From Arachnopeziza araneosa (taxonomy: Eukaryota > Ascomycota > Leotiomycetes > Helotiales > Arachnopezizaceae), in the NCBI GenBank assembly GCA_003988855.1, contig QYAI01000029.1:147070-211069 (forward strand): a DNA stretch of 64,000 nucleotides. Direction: 5' to 3'. This document shows, one piece after another, positions 45,532 to 58,070 of this stretch. The position numbers were made by a program, and so were the translations under genes. Position 1 is the first letter of the stretch. Each line of letters opens with the position of its first letter. Under the pieces are notes generated by a model that saw only the letters and a list, made by a program, of their open reading frames with translations, was not told the DNA's origin and did no database searches.

Positions 45532-47362
45532 CCCAAGGAGATGCGGTGGCAGGACAAGACTGTCCCGCAGATTAGAGGATAAGACCGCCGTTTTGACGGA
45601 TTGAAGGTGCCAAAAATGGCACTTGTTGAAGGTGAAGAAGTGATAAAAGCAACGACTTGATCAATGTCGTTGATCAAAAATCGAACCGCTGAAGAGCCAA
45701 AAGTAGAGTCTTAAAACGACAATATGTGGTATGTTTCGACGTAGATATTAGATATCAATAGTAGTCAGCCGGTAGGAAGAATGTTTGATATAAACACGAT
45801 CCTTGTCTGGATTAAAGTAACTGTAATAGTGTACAGGTATTCAAGTCGAAATCGAAACAGAGAACATCTGCAACAAATTGGCGGATCGAATGCGACGAAT
45901 ATGATACTAGCAGATGAGCGAGCAGGTTTCTCGAGATTGATGAAGATCTTTTGAGGCTCGAAGGATTGAACGGACTGGTTGAACAAAGAAATGGTCGGAC
46001 GGGAGTTGTATGAGCGAGCGTGGTTGTCCTAGAATAAAGGGATACTGTTTAAAATAGGTAGCAAGAAAAAATGGTAAAAAGCAGCGAAGAATAGCTGGGT
46101 AATGAGTGTGGGGATTGGGAGGAAAGAACCAAAGGAAGAGGAGAAGGTCTGGGAAGAGGTCAGAAGAAATTGGGAGAGGAGGTTGAGGTTTGTTTTATTG
46201 AACACGGAATGGAGAGGAGATGGGCTGCCAGATTGGGGCCAGGCCAAACCCAGAAGCAGCATAGTCCATTCAGCCCCTTGAAGCCCCTGCTTGAAGGGGA
46301 CGATTTAAAATAGGGACCCAATGCCAATCAAAGCGAACTGGAGAACGCCCAGCCAGTGCAACAAACCATACTGCCCAGTAATCCGGACAGGATGAATTCT
46401 GGAGTAACAGGAATCAAGCTCGTCTCATCGAAACAATTGGTCTCCGCGGATTGGGTGCCGGGTAAGACTACATAGGGCAGAAACACTGGAGAGCCGCTAA
46501 CGCAGCATCTGCGACGAGAAGTCTTGCGATGAACCATCCATCCTCCAGATAGAAGCATTCAATTCCGGTGTTAGAGAATTTGCCCAAGAGGCTCGCCATA
46601 CTTGTCTGGTTAGGGCAAACAATTGTTTGTTGAAGCGAAAAATGATCTCTCACCATTGTCAATGCGCTAAACTCCAGGGTGTAGATCCATACCCACTGGC
46701 ATTCCTGACTATTATATCTCTTACTGAGAGACTCTTCAGATTAAGCATATCTTACGATCTTCAAAGATCCAGATCATCAATCTCAACCCCAAACATGTTT
46801 CTTTTAGAGAAAAGTTTCGAAAAACGCTTGGTCAATCGTCTCATAACCATGGCCCTAGTGGTCAGAGCGATATGCCCATGCTACAACGAACAGATGACAC
46901 TCTAACGAATCCAAATGTAGAATTCTGGAAGCTTTTCGCGTTTACAAAAGAGGCTGAGTCTGTAGCAGCTTGCGCGACACATGTAGTGCCTCAAAGTCGC
47001 CCACGAAGTTATGCTGTTGGTCCCTAGCGACCCCTATTCCTATCAAAATGCAAGTCATGTGCCAGCCACCAAAAATCACCCTATACGAAACACGAATTTT
47101 TATTTGGCAGCATCGCCGAGAAGGAGCTCAAAAGGGAGTAAAGTTCTCTTATATAATCGGGATAGGAAAGTGGTGGAGCGGCAAGGCTTCGGCAATCAAT
47201 ATTGAATTGTCTTTCGCTACACCAATCTACCTGATAGGATATCCGCATGAATTTCAGACCAATTTTTTAAAGGGACCAAGAGGCATGATTCATAACGCTA
47301 TATCTAATCGTTGAGCGAATCTATGTGAATCATTCTAGGGAAAATAGAGATCATCGGGGTGT
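45532..47362. other. Intergenic region / long 5' leader of the RRM gene
   Basis: No supported gene across 1.8 kb. The part next to 45531 is rich in C/T on the minus strand (transcribed direction), as expected for a long fungal leader. The frames 46627-46905 and 46970-47314 show no motifs. Confidence 0.5.
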
Positions 47363-49171
47363 TTATGGCTTGCAGCGTCCCATGAATCGTGGATACAGAC
47401 AACAAGTCCGAACGGAGTGTTGCTTGCATATCCACGCAATAAAGCGCTCCAGTCCCAATCCGTATCCGCCATGTGGAGAAGTGCCATACCTAGTGATATG
47501 GGTCAGCATAGTGCTAATCAGAAACGGGATATTGTCTTACTTTCGTTGTTCCGTGTACCAATAGTACTCCTTAGGTGATATACCCTCACGCTTGTAAGCC
47601 TCCATCAACTCCTCATAATCTTCCATCCTCATCGAACCACCGACAATTTCTCCAACACCAGGCATTAGGACATCAACGCTCTCGGTGACTCGTGGATCGG
47701 CTACTTCTTTTTTCATGTAAAACGCTTTGATCTCCACAGGGAAATGAGTTAAAAAGATGGGAAGGTTGATGATATCGGTCATTCGTCGTTCAGCAGCTTC
47801 GGCGATATCATCACCGAAGACGTGAGGCTTGCCATCCTCGTTGAGAATAGGCGGATCTTGAGCGTTGAGCCAGTCAATTGCATCCGAGTATCTCATTCTC
47901 TTGAATGGTCTTGTAGGAGCCTGGAACTCAGGGTTGAGCTGCTTAATGTAGCCAGCAATCTCTGGGTCTTCGAAAAGAGTGGTAATGACTTTGCTAATCA
48001 TCAATTCCAAGTGATCAAGTAAATCTTCAAAGTCGATAAAGTCGAGCTCGGCCTCGACATGTGTGTATTCAGACAAGTGACGGCGAGTCAAGGACTTTTC
48101 AGCACGGAAAGACTTTTCAATGCAATAAACATTGCCCAGACTTGCGATGCCGGTTTCAAGGTAGAGTTGAGAAGACTGAGTGAGGTACGATTTCTCGCCA
48201 TAATAATCAAGTTCGAAGAGTGTAGAACCACCCTCGACTTGGGTTTGAACGAAAGCGGGAGGGCTGATTTTGGTGAAATGGAGCTCCCTGTATGCCTTTG
48301 CAAAGGCCCATTCGACTGCAGACCGAACCTTCATAACTGATGAAGCGGTATCTCCACGCAGAACCAAATGCCGGTTGTCCAACATAGACGACTCCCATTG
48401 GTCCTGCTGAGCAGACACCTTGTTGGTGATAGCATCAGCATCTGAAGGACTTTTTCCGATTACCTTGTAGTAATCGACATGCAGCTCTCGGTTGTCTGGT
48501 GCGGACTGGCCAGCCAGGACCTTACGCATTTCTCCAAACAGCGTGAGAGATGTGCCTTGGGCGAATGTAAGAGCATCATAGGTTTTCGTAAGATCGCCCG
48601 ACAGAATGCATTGCAGATGTCCATACCCATCGATCAGGGTTATGAATGTAGCCTGCTTCTGCTCTCGAAGTCTGTGTATACGCCCGGAGACCTTTACCCG
48701 AGTGCCTTTGGTATGCCCCTCGCCCAATTCGACGCTCTTGTTTCCAATAGTAATCTTCACAGCCTTGGGTAGGGTCGCATCTTCCTTGAGAACAATTTTC
48801 TTTGANTCCTCAAGTGTCTTTTGCCGTGCTTTCTCCTTCTCCTCTTCTTGTGCAGCAGCTTGATGTTGCTTCAGTAGCTTCTTCTTGTGTGCATCCAATG
48901 CGCCTTGAGCTTTCTTCACCGCACTCTTTGCAGGCTCCTTCCAAACCAATCTCTCTGCCGGATCGCCATCTGCGCTGACCGGTCCAGTCGTTGATGCGCG
49001 CGATTGATATGCTTTCCCCTCGCTGCCACCGTGTTGGATATAAGCAAAGGCCAACGACTTGTACGGTTTGCCTAGTGAGCCATCTGCTGTCTCGACGTCT
49101 GCTCCAGTATCTGTATCGATATAGATAGTGTCAAGCTTTGCTCGCTCTGCGAGTTCCCGTACTGCTGCCAT
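47363..49171 (-). CDS. DED81: Cytosolic asparaginyl-tRNA synthetase
   Basis: Two exons (47541-49171 and 47363-47489; 51-nt intron) give 585 residues. The enzyme charges tRNA-Asn with asparagine using ATP. The N-terminal extension is helical and Lys/Gln/Glu-rich. The anticodon-binding OB fold starts near V-K-V-S-G-R-I-H-R-L-R-E-Q. The class II core follows: motif 1 near T-K-I-S-P-P-A-F-V-Q-T, motif 2 C-I-E-K-S-F-R-A-E-K-S-L-T-R-R-H-L-S-E, and motif 3 G-L-G-L-E-R-F-I-A-W-I in the short last exon. The end Y-P-R-F-M-G-R-C-K-P resembles the usual fungal terminus. One base is undetermined (48806). It is divergently arranged with DNA ligase I, separated by 287 bp. Confidence 0.95.
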
Positions 49172-49458
49172 TGTCGCGTGCTCTATGTTGACTCAATTGA
49201 CGAGTTTCAGTTTTTGGAGGGGCAGTCGTTATTTATGACATTTCACCGCCAGCGCTTTGAGTCACCCACCTGAAATCTGAAAGGGTGGCTGTAGCGAGCC
49301 CCTCTAGGGTGTTGATCTAGTAATCCATTTACGCGGTACGCGACTTGAGTGAGATACGCGACTGCCTTCAACAAACATTCCATTCCTTATCCGTTCTTCA
49401 ATGTTGATAATTTAAAACTCTGCCAGCAAAATATGGTTGCTACGGTCGCCTGTGTATA
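49172..49458. promoter_or_regulatory. Shared divergent promoter of AsnRS and DNA ligase I
   Basis: The start codons of the two genes lie 287 bp apart in opposite directions, so both promoters must overlap in this interval. It contains a near-duplicate ACGCGGTACGCGACTTG / GATACGCGACTG pair near 49331-49362; an ACGCG-core element of this kind could fit cell-cycle (MluI-box-like) control of the ligase, an inference from motif similarity only. Confidence 0.5.
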
Positions 49459-52400
49459 ATGAGATCAACTCCTTCGGGTAGAATAATTCTTCGTGTTCTC
49501 TCGCGACTTCGTCGAGACTGCCTAAACTATACCAACCAGTACTCAATATTGTTCTCTGCAATTGTGGCTTCTCGAAGAGGTCTTCAGACAGTAGTTACTG
49601 CGAAGTCAAAGTCTTTCTTTCGATCAGTCTGCAAGATGCCTCCCAAACAGGCTACTCTAGGGTATGTCAAAGATTCCCAAACGACCCTTGGGTGCGATAC
49701 CAAGCTCTTATTTTTGTTCTGGTAAATCTTACTTACTCACGCTCTTCTAGTAAATTTTTTGGAGCACCGAATGGAACTAAGCCTCCAGCCAAGCAATCGA
49801 AGCTAGCATTTTCATCGAAGGTTGTCAGTGATGACGCCAGTCCAAGCTCCAGTAAGGATAATGAGGATACTGTCATGAAAAACGAGGAATCAGAACCAGA
49901 TATCAAGCCCGAAGTCCAGAAAGAAGAGGCGGACGCGAAGGAAAACATCAAATCTAGCACGGCGACTTCGAAAATAGAGGTTAAGAAAAGATCAAGATCG
50001 CCGCCTTCAACGGCTGAGAACAAGTTCAAGAAGGAAATTGAAGACGAGGAGGAAGATGAACCTGTGTTGAAACGACCTCGTCGTTCTGCAAAGATTGTTG
50101 AAGAGGATGAGGACGATGGCCCAATAAAGAAGTCCGAATCAAAACCCAAGCCGAAACCCGAGGCCAAGAAGCCAAAGAGTATCGTGAAACGGCCTAAGAA
50201 GGAGGTCCAAGAAGAAATCGACGACGATGTTGCAGAAGACAGCACAAAACATAATGGGGCCTTGGAACGTCGAAGATCGAATACGTCTGCATCAGCATCA
50301 GAAGTTGAAGAGGACCTTGAAGAGGATGATGATGAGGATGAACAGCCTGAGATTGCCGCGAAGGCTCGAGAGAAGGTTCAAACAACATTAAAAGCGAAGA
50401 CCAAGGATCCCTATCCAGACTGGAAGCCGGGAGAGCCAGTTCCTTACGCTGCTTTATGCACGACATTTTCGCTAATTGAGATGACAACAAAAAGATTGCT
50501 TATGACTGCACACTGCTCTCTCTTTTTACGACAAGTCCTCCGACTCACTCCGCGTGATCTCTTGCCGACTGTTCTGCTAATGATTAACAAGTTAGCAGCC
50601 GATTATGCAGGCGTAGAATTGGGTATCGGTGAATCGCTGATCATGAAATCAATCGGGGAGAGCACTGGAAGAAGTTTGACTGTGATCAAACAAGATCAAA
50701 AAGAAATTGGAGATCTTGGGCTGGTTGCGGTTAAAAGTAGAGCAAACCAGCCCACCATGTTTAAGCCAAAAGCTCTCACTATCAGTGGCGTTCATAAAGG
50801 CCTTCTGGAGATTGCTAAAGTCTCTGGAAGTGGTGGTCAAGGTCGAAAGGTTGATCTGATTAAGAAGCTTCTCTCGGCTGCTGATACCCGAATGGCTGGA
50901 AAGGTTGATATCGCTAAAGACAAGGGAGGCCCCAGCGAGGCGAAATACCTCGTTCGGTTTCTCGAGGGAAAGTTACGTCTTGGTCTTGCAGAGAGGACGG
51001 TCATCGTTTCCTTAGCTCAAGCAATGGTCTGCCATGAAATTGAGGCAAAGGGCTCTGGCAAGGTCCCAAGCACAGAACAGCTAGCTAAAGGAGAATCGAT
51101 TCTTAAAGCTGTTTACAGTGAACTCCCCAGCTACGACGTTATCATTCCAGCAATGTTAGAGCATGGAATTTTCAATCTGCGGGATAACTGCAAACTTCAA
51201 CCTGGTGTTCCCCTCAAACCTATGTTAGCTAAACCCACAAAGGCTATTACAGAGGTCCTTGACCGTTTCGAAGGCCAAGCATTTACTTGCGAATATAAAT
51301 ATGATGGCGAAAGAGCACAAATACACTATGTCGCAAAGGATTCTCCAGTTCAGTATGCAGGTCCTTCATCTGCATCGAAGGCAACAACTGGCGGTCTTGC
51401 AGCTATTTTCTCTCGCAACTCTGAAGATCTCTCAAAGAAGTATCCTGATATCCTTGCAAAGTTGAATACCTGGGTTAAGCCTGAAACCAAAAGTTTTGTT
51501 CTCGACTGTGAGAGTGTTGGTTGGGATACAGTTGAAAAGAAAGTGCTTCCGTTCCAGCAACTTATGACCCGGAAAAAGAAGGACGTTAAAGTGGAGGATG
51601 TCAAAGTCAAAGTGTGTGTTTTCGCGTTTGACCTCCTGTTTTTGAATGGAGAGGCCGTAGTTGAGAAATCTCTACGTGAACGTCGAGAACTTCTTCATTC
51701 GTCCTTTACTCCTGTAGAAGGCGAATTTGCATTTGCTATCAGCATGAATGGCCAGGAGATCGATGAAATTCAACAATTCTTGGATGAAAGTGTTAAAGCA
51801 TCTTGCGAGGGACTTATGGTAAAGATGCTCGATGGTGCTGAGAGTGGTTATGAGCCTAGCAAGCGCAGTAGAAATTGGCTAAAGGTACGCCTACACATTC
51901 TATTTCCCTACCACCTTTCTTATGCGCTAACAATACTCAGATTAAGAAAGACTACCTGAGCGGCATCGGCGACTCTCTTGATCTCGTTGTCTTAGGTGCT
52001 TATCACGGGAAAGGCAAGCGCACGTCCGTTTACGGCGCATTCCTCCTCGCTTGTTACAACCCATCTACAGACACTTATGAAACCGTATGCAACATCGGCA
52101 CCGGCTTTTCCGAAGCTGTGCTTGAAGAACTTCACGCCCAACTATCTGCCATCGTTATAGATCGTCCAAAGCCTTTCTACTCACATTCTACTGGCGGTCA
52201 GCACCAGCCTGATGTCTGGTTTGAGCCAAAGTATGTCTGGGAGGTTAAAACGGCGGATTTGACTCTCAGTCCAAGATATAAAGCTGGTTCCAAAGAAGGA
52301 ATTGATGGCGATAAGGGTATTTCGCTCAGGTTTCCAAGATTTATTAAAATTAGAGATGATAAGAAACCAGATATGGCGACGAGTAGTAGACAGGTTGTGG

Positions 52401-52471
52401 AGATGTACAGGAAGCAAGAGAGTGTAACTAAGAGCAAGGGGCCGGCTGTGGATGACGACTTTGAATATTGA
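49459..52471 (+). CDS. CDC9: DNA ligase I, ATP-dependent, with dual start codons
   Basis: Three exons (49459-49691, 49751-51884, 51941-52471) give 965 residues. It seals nicks in replication and repair. Two in-frame starts are plausible. ATG 49459 adds a basic, Ser/Arg/Leu-rich 59-residue presequence (R-I-I-L-R-V-L-S-R-L-R-R) typical of mitochondrial import. ATG 49636 starts M-P-P-K-Q-A-T-L-G, giving the nuclear form. A PCNA-binding PIP box, Q-T-T-L-G-K-F-F, is formed across the first intron. A long acidic/basic disordered tail follows. The catalytic K-Y-D-G-E-R (Lys594 in the long form) follows L-K-P-M-L-A-K-P. Downstream are F-V-L-D-C-E-S-V-G-W, C-E-G-L-M-V-K and W-L-K-I-K-K-D-Y. Yeast CDC9 is known to use two starts in this way. 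Confidence 0.93.
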
Positions 52472-52933
52472 GGTCTACCCTTTCGCCATTTAGCTCCTTT
52501 CATTAGGCTCTGGTTTTTGGTGCATGGCAACCATCACTCGGAGCTTTGATGTTAAAATACACCCTGGGTTGTAGCATATTGTATCCTATGGAATATTACT
52601 GGAGCATTACATCACTTTGCATCTAACAATGAAGTCAATGGCTCTTAAAAACTTCATTTTTATCTCTATCGAATCAAATATTTTCTGTGAAGGCGTGGCA
52701 AAAAAAAGTCTAGGTCGTTATAATGTCCTTTTCATTAGGAGAGATGACTCAAGATAGTAAGCAACAATGAAGATGTGCTACTTTTCCTAGTTGGTTACAG
52801 CATGCATGTGAATTAAACAACTGTTCTTAAGATATTCTTGCGAAAATCTTACATCGGATATCGGCTAGGAAAGGGAAACATGAATTTGTTCACTTTCTTC
52901 TTAGCTTTCAACCTGAAGCAAGTCGGGTGTGGT
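52472..52933. other. Intergenic region between convergent genes
   Basis: AT-rich 3' flanks of the ligase and the hydrolase; no gene-like frame. Confidence 0.6.
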
Positions 52934-54453
52934 TTATTTCTTTTCAAGATAATGTGATATCTCTATCCTCCCACCAATCTGCGCAACTATCTCCTCCAAG
53001 CCACGCAAACGCTGATGCCTCGTACTACTCAAGAATAGCGTCGCAACAGGCCAAGCATGAATCCCACCCACTTGCTCCTGTTTCTTCACCTCTATCCCAG
53101 CAACGTCTAAAATTGAGATGAATCGTCGGATCTCGGGAGCGAATACCTCTTCTGCTCCATAAGTAATGAAAAAGCCTGCTTTGGGAGCAGCCTGAAACCA
53201 CCAAGATGCATCCCTACATTTTCCTGGGGAAACAAGCGGGTCGTTAGCGCTGACCCGGTTGGCGCTGTATTGATAAGCGTAGTGGTTTAGTTGATGCACG
53301 TCTAGATAGTCACTTGCGGTGTTTTTATGCAGAGGCGAGAGGAGAGTAGTCCATGGCGAGATTAGAACAGCCATTCCGGGGCGCATGTCGGTTAAGGTGG
53401 TTTTTGGTGATGTTTGGCCGTTAAGAGATGAGAGTTGAGCTTTCTGAGACTCGTCACCCTTGCTGAGATGGAGGAGGAGCGAAAGAATCAATGTACCACC
53501 AGCCGAATCACCGCTTACTACGATGCGGGATGGATCTTTGATGATTGACACTATGTAGTTGTACCCGGCTGCTAGTTGGTGCAACTGAGTGGGATAGGAA
53601 GCGTCGGGGACGAGAGTATACTCGACTGCAAGGATGGCTGGGTTATGGAATCGCGTTTTTGCTTTCATCAGAGAAATGAACGCTAGAAGAAATTCCAGAT
53701 AGAAATAGCAAGATCCCATTGAAAAACCACCGCCTTGATTCTATGTGAGCTTGAAATTTGCCAGGAAAACTTTGTGGGCTTACCATGAGCATAGTAGACT
53801 ACGATGTCTGGTTTCCGCTTAGGGTCATCGATGATCCAGAGGCCTTTAAACCCTTTCTAGAGGGGATGAGTATAAAAGTCGTAATACATAGTATAGGTCT
53901 TACATTTTCTATTTCTTGCCAGTGTATCGGAGATCTCAAATATCCATGGCGAAGCATCCTGAATCTAAGAAATGGCAAGGCCACGGCCTTTGAAAAGAAT
54001 ACCCTCCCGATGTTCGCTGGAATATATGCAAATGCATAGCGTACGCATCTTATGACTAGATCTTCAAACCACGACGCTTGTTGAACAAATGGTGATCGAC
54101 TGGATTTCTTCAGGACTAGATGGTCGTATAGAAAACCAACAGGTAACCTGATGACTGCTTGAGTCAGTCGTCGAGCTTCAGTATTTGCTCAGTAAATAAA
54201 GGGGAATCATACGAAGAAAAGGAAGAGCTTGTAGACCGCAGAATAGTGTCGGAAAGAAGCCAACATGAATTATGAGTTGTGGTGCTAGAAATAGTAGAAA
54301 TACAAAGCAGTCAAGCCATGAAACCTGAGTTAATATCATGTCTATGAAGTTATCAACAGCTAACAGCTCCTGTACAAAAATGTAGCGAGTAATTACATTG
54401 ATGCTATGGAGAAGGGAGTGTTGAGGAATATTCGCGAAAATAGAAGATGTCAT
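52934..54453 (-). CDS. Alpha/beta hydrolase (esterase/lipase, HSL-like) with N-terminal membrane segment
   Basis: Read right to left. The first coding exon (54453 down to about 54210) encodes hydrophobic helices including C-F-V-F-L-L-F-L-A-P-Q-L-I-I, likely a membrane anchor. Middle exons carry F-V-Q-Q-A-S-W-F and A-F-A-Y-I-P-A-N-I. A later exon ends in D-I-V-V-Y-Y-A-H-G, which joins across a short intron (about 53732-53783) to G-G-F-S-M-G. The joined H-G-G-G-F is the oxyanion-hole motif. The nucleophile elbow is G-D-S-A-G-G (about 53495-53515). The C-terminal region has the catalytic His context G-G-I-H-A-W-P. An exon boundary near 54190-54200 is not resolved. Family members hydrolyse esters or lipids; the substrate is unknown. 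Confidence 0.78.
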
Positions 54454-54922
54454 GTCAGAGTTAGGTCGTTTCCACGCCGGTTATGGGCTAAGTAGCTTTA
54501 AGTCAAGCAAACTTAAGAATGTTTCCGTCAATAATCAAGGCGAGATATCAATATTTGTATTCTTGATTATGAAGTAGTTAAATTGAGCTGCGAATTTTGC
54601 GTTCAAAACAATGGAATGGCAAAATCTCGAGTCACGTGTGAGACGCTAATTCAGAGGACTGATTTTCGCCGCAACTTCCCCCAGATTGCGCAACTCCAAC
54701 TCATTCACTATCATGGCCAACAACACATAGTCTAGGCTTTTCTGCCAGTACGCTCTCTTCTTCTCCTTTCTTCCATGTTGTTTGTGATCGAAGCATTCAA
54801 CTAGCGGCTTCTCGTCGCGATCTGAAGTGGTTCAACGCGGTGGCTTAGGAGCACAAGACCACACCTGGTCTCAGGAATAGGCCGTCACTTGCATTGTACT
54901 GCTGGCTAGCAGGCCTTTCGAT
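54454..54922. promoter_or_regulatory. Bidirectional promoter between hydrolase and RING gene
   Basis: The 469-bp interval separates divergent starts and contains a CACGTG E-box at about 54633. No other element could be assigned. Confidence 0.45.
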
Positions 54923-57900
54923 ATGGCTGCTTCTACGACGACACCAGCCCAGTTGGAGCTTATCAAGTCCGTTGCGCCTTCTGTCCTGGAGCAATCGCCT
55001 TTACTAACCTTGTTCAGTTCCCTATCCCAAGATGAAATTCCTATCAAGCTCCGCTGTGCCATTTGCAGCAAGCTTGCTGTCAATGCATTTCGACTGCCTT
55101 GCTGCGAGCAGGCAATTTGTGAAAACTGTAAGTAATGCAGCTTCTTGCAGAACCCCGCAAAATCTAATCATCATCGCGACAGGTCAATCGATCCTTCCCT
55201 CAACATGCCCCGTTTGCGAACACTCTCCTGTTGCTGCAGCAGACTGCAAGCCAAATAAATCTTTACGAACTACTATCAAAGTCTTTTTGCGAACCGAAGA
55301 GAAGAAGCGCGAGACCTTAAGACAGAAGGAAGAAAAAACTACGCCACCTGACACCCCTATGCAATCTGATGCACCACCTATAGAGATAGACACACCTACA
55401 GAGCATGCAATAGAACCTGAGATATCCATTCAGCCTCAGGCCGATGTCAAAGGCAGCGAAGCTTTACTAGCAGATCCAAGTGCGGACCGGCGTGAGGAGA
55501 ATGAAGGAACTGAACAAACTGCACAAGCTCAGCAAGACATTCCCCAGCCTTCGATTGAAGTATGCTTTTTCTCCATAGTGACGTCCATAATTTACTAATC
55601 GTCAATAGGAAATTGCACCAGGTCAAGAGTCAATTAATGATGCTGATGCAATGAAGGAAGGCGTTACAAATGTGGAAACTGTGAATGCCAACTCAACCAA
55701 CGATGGTGAACAAAAAGATGTTCATGGTCAAGCTTCCGGTTTTGGCCTTGATCCAACCGCGGCTGGAGGCTTCCCCGCTATGGGCTTTGGAGGGGATCTC
55801 GCGCAAATGCAAATGATGATGGCGATGCAAAATGGCATAGCTCCAGGAGCGTTTGGGAACTTTCCGATGATGGGTATGTGTGAGCTCTTGTCTACGTCTT
55901 TCATCCTCTCTAATATCAATCAGGAATGCCTGGAATGGGCATAGATCCGATGACGATGCAGCAAATGTTCATGAGCGGTGGCTTTGGAGGCGCAGGAATG
56001 AACGGTATGAATATGGGTATGGGTATGGGTGGCTTCGATGGTGGAGTTGGTGCAGGTTTCAATAATTGGAACGGACAACAATCATGGAATTTCGGTCAAG
56101 ATAATTTCAATCATCAGAATGGCATGGGTCCAGGTGATTATGGATCAAACAACTCTGGATACCCTTCTCATGCTTCTGGATATAACCAAGGTAATTATGG
56201 ACGTACCAATCACTTTAATGACTATAGCAGCTACCCTTCCCAAGGATTCCGTGGCCGAGGCAGGGGTCGTGGTGGATTTGGACGTGGTGGATATGGATAT
56301 AATGATGCATATTCACAGCAACAATATCAACAGCAAAATGGTACAGGACAACAGTTTGGCTCAGCAAGCGAGGTTGTATCTATACCTAAAGGTCCCAAAG
56401 CTGATGCTGCTGCTGCGGGGGATGTGGATGAGTTTGGCAGAGAGATTCGCCATAAGTCTGAAGTCAAAGAGGATGCCTTAGAGGACATATCAGCGAAACA
56501 AGTTGAAAATGGGGATACAAATCAAGAGGCAGGCGGTGCCACAGCCCTAGAAGCTGGCCACATTACCGAAGATGTCGCAGACACTGTACTAAATGAAGCC
56601 CAACAAGTCGCTGAGGATGAAAATGCCCCCATGCCCATACAAACTCTTGACGCGATGAATGCGTATGCTCAGAATGGTGGCTACGGAGCTGATGGCTATG
56701 GCACAACTCGAGGTGGATATGGACACGGCCAGTTCCGCGGAGGGCGTGGAAACTTTTCTATGCAACCTCCCATTGTGAAACCCGTTGATGTTCCAATCAA
56801 TGCACCCACTGGTCCCAAAGCTATGCGTGAGGGTTTACCTAACACTAGTCTTTCCAATTTACGTGGCCGAGGATACTCAGCTGTAGGTGGACCAAGCTCC
56901 AGAATTACTAGCAGTGTCAGTATTCCCCCTGAGCCCTCTGAAAAGGACATCAAGGAACGTGAGAGAAGTGAATCCGTGTCTAAGGACAGAGCCAAGGAAA
57001 GATCACGTTCAAGATCTCGAGATCGTAAGAGAAGTCGAAGTCGAAGTCGAAGTCGAAGTAGAAGCAGGAGCAGAAGCAGAGAGAGACGCCATCGCAGACG
57101 CCATAGATCCACATCGCTCTCAGAGGATGAAAAAGAAACAGAACGTCGCAGAGAACGCCGAAGAGAACGTCGCCGCCGTCGTGAGGAGGAAGGGTACGAT
57201 GAAGAGCGAGGTGACGCTGCAATAGATGAAGAGAAGGGTGATAAAGAAGAGCGTCCTCGATCAGCTTCACCGTCTGAGTCCAAGAGGTCGAGCCACCGGA
57301 GTCGCCGCGACCGAGATGAATATAGAGATAGAGATAGAGACAGAGAAACCCGAGATCGTGACCGGGACCGAGATCGTAAGCGGGACTCGGATAAAGAACA
57401 CAAATCATCTTCACATAGGCATCGTTCTCATCGCTCTCATCGCGACGAAAGAGATCGTTCAAGAAGTCGAGATAGAGACCATAAGCATCGACATTCTCGA
57501 CATCATTCCGAAGCCCTTGAGGACAAAACTGAAGAGGTCAACAACGAACCAGTTCGCTCTCCCGTCGATACCCAAGAGACTTCTCGTCGACCGTCGATAA
57601 TATCTAATGGGATCGAAATCAAAGGAGCTAGTTCCAAACGCAAAGTCGAAGAAATTGTCATACCTACAGGTCCACGTCACGATAGAATCCGCGATCGTGA
57701 GAAAGAAAGCCGAAGTCACGATGACCGCCGCTCCTCGCATCACGAATCCTCCCGTAGTGGAAGAGAAAAAGAGATTGCCAAAACCAGCGCTAAGTCGTCT
57801 GCACCACCAACGCCAACGATTAAAGACCCCCATGAGCTTGAACGAGAAGCTAGGAATCGTGAGCGTTTACTGAAAGAGGCACAGCGTATCGCTGGTTTAA

Positions 57901-58070
57901 CTGCTGGTATGGCGGGTCGCAAGAGAAGCCGCGATGATGGCGTCCAAGACGATGCTAGTGGCAGGAAAGGAAGAAAGAAAGGCAGACGTGGAGGCACAGT
58001 TGTCGACGAGAATGAGGAGGCGAGGCTTGCTAGAATGGAGGCGGAAAGGGACGGTGCGAGATGGGGTTGA
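54923..58070 (+). CDS. RING-finger protein with Gly/Met-rich and RS-rich regions (RBBP6/Mpe1-like RING)
   Basis: Four exons (54923-55127, 55183-55559, 55609-55873, 55924-58070) join in phase to 997 residues. The RING-like domain (residues about 40-85) reads L-R-C-A-I-C, then L-P-C-C-E-Q-A-I-C-E-N-C, then S-T-C-P-V-C, a spacing close to the RING of RBBP6/Mpe1, factors of mRNA cleavage and polyadenylation. No DWNN or zinc-knuckle domain is visible, so it is not a full orthologue. The middle has Gly/Met repeats (G-M-N-M-G-M-G-M-G) and G-R-G-R-G-R-G-G-F-G-R-G-G-Y boxes. From about residue 640 comes a strong RS domain (S-R-S-R-S-R-S-R), then many Arg-Asp/Arg-Glu dipeptides. It is probably a nuclear pre-mRNA processing or ubiquitin-ligase factor. 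Confidence 0.8.

Noticed and set aside
56696..57462. Long minus frames opposite the RS domain
   Set aside because: Shadow frames of the Arg/Ser-rich coding sequence.
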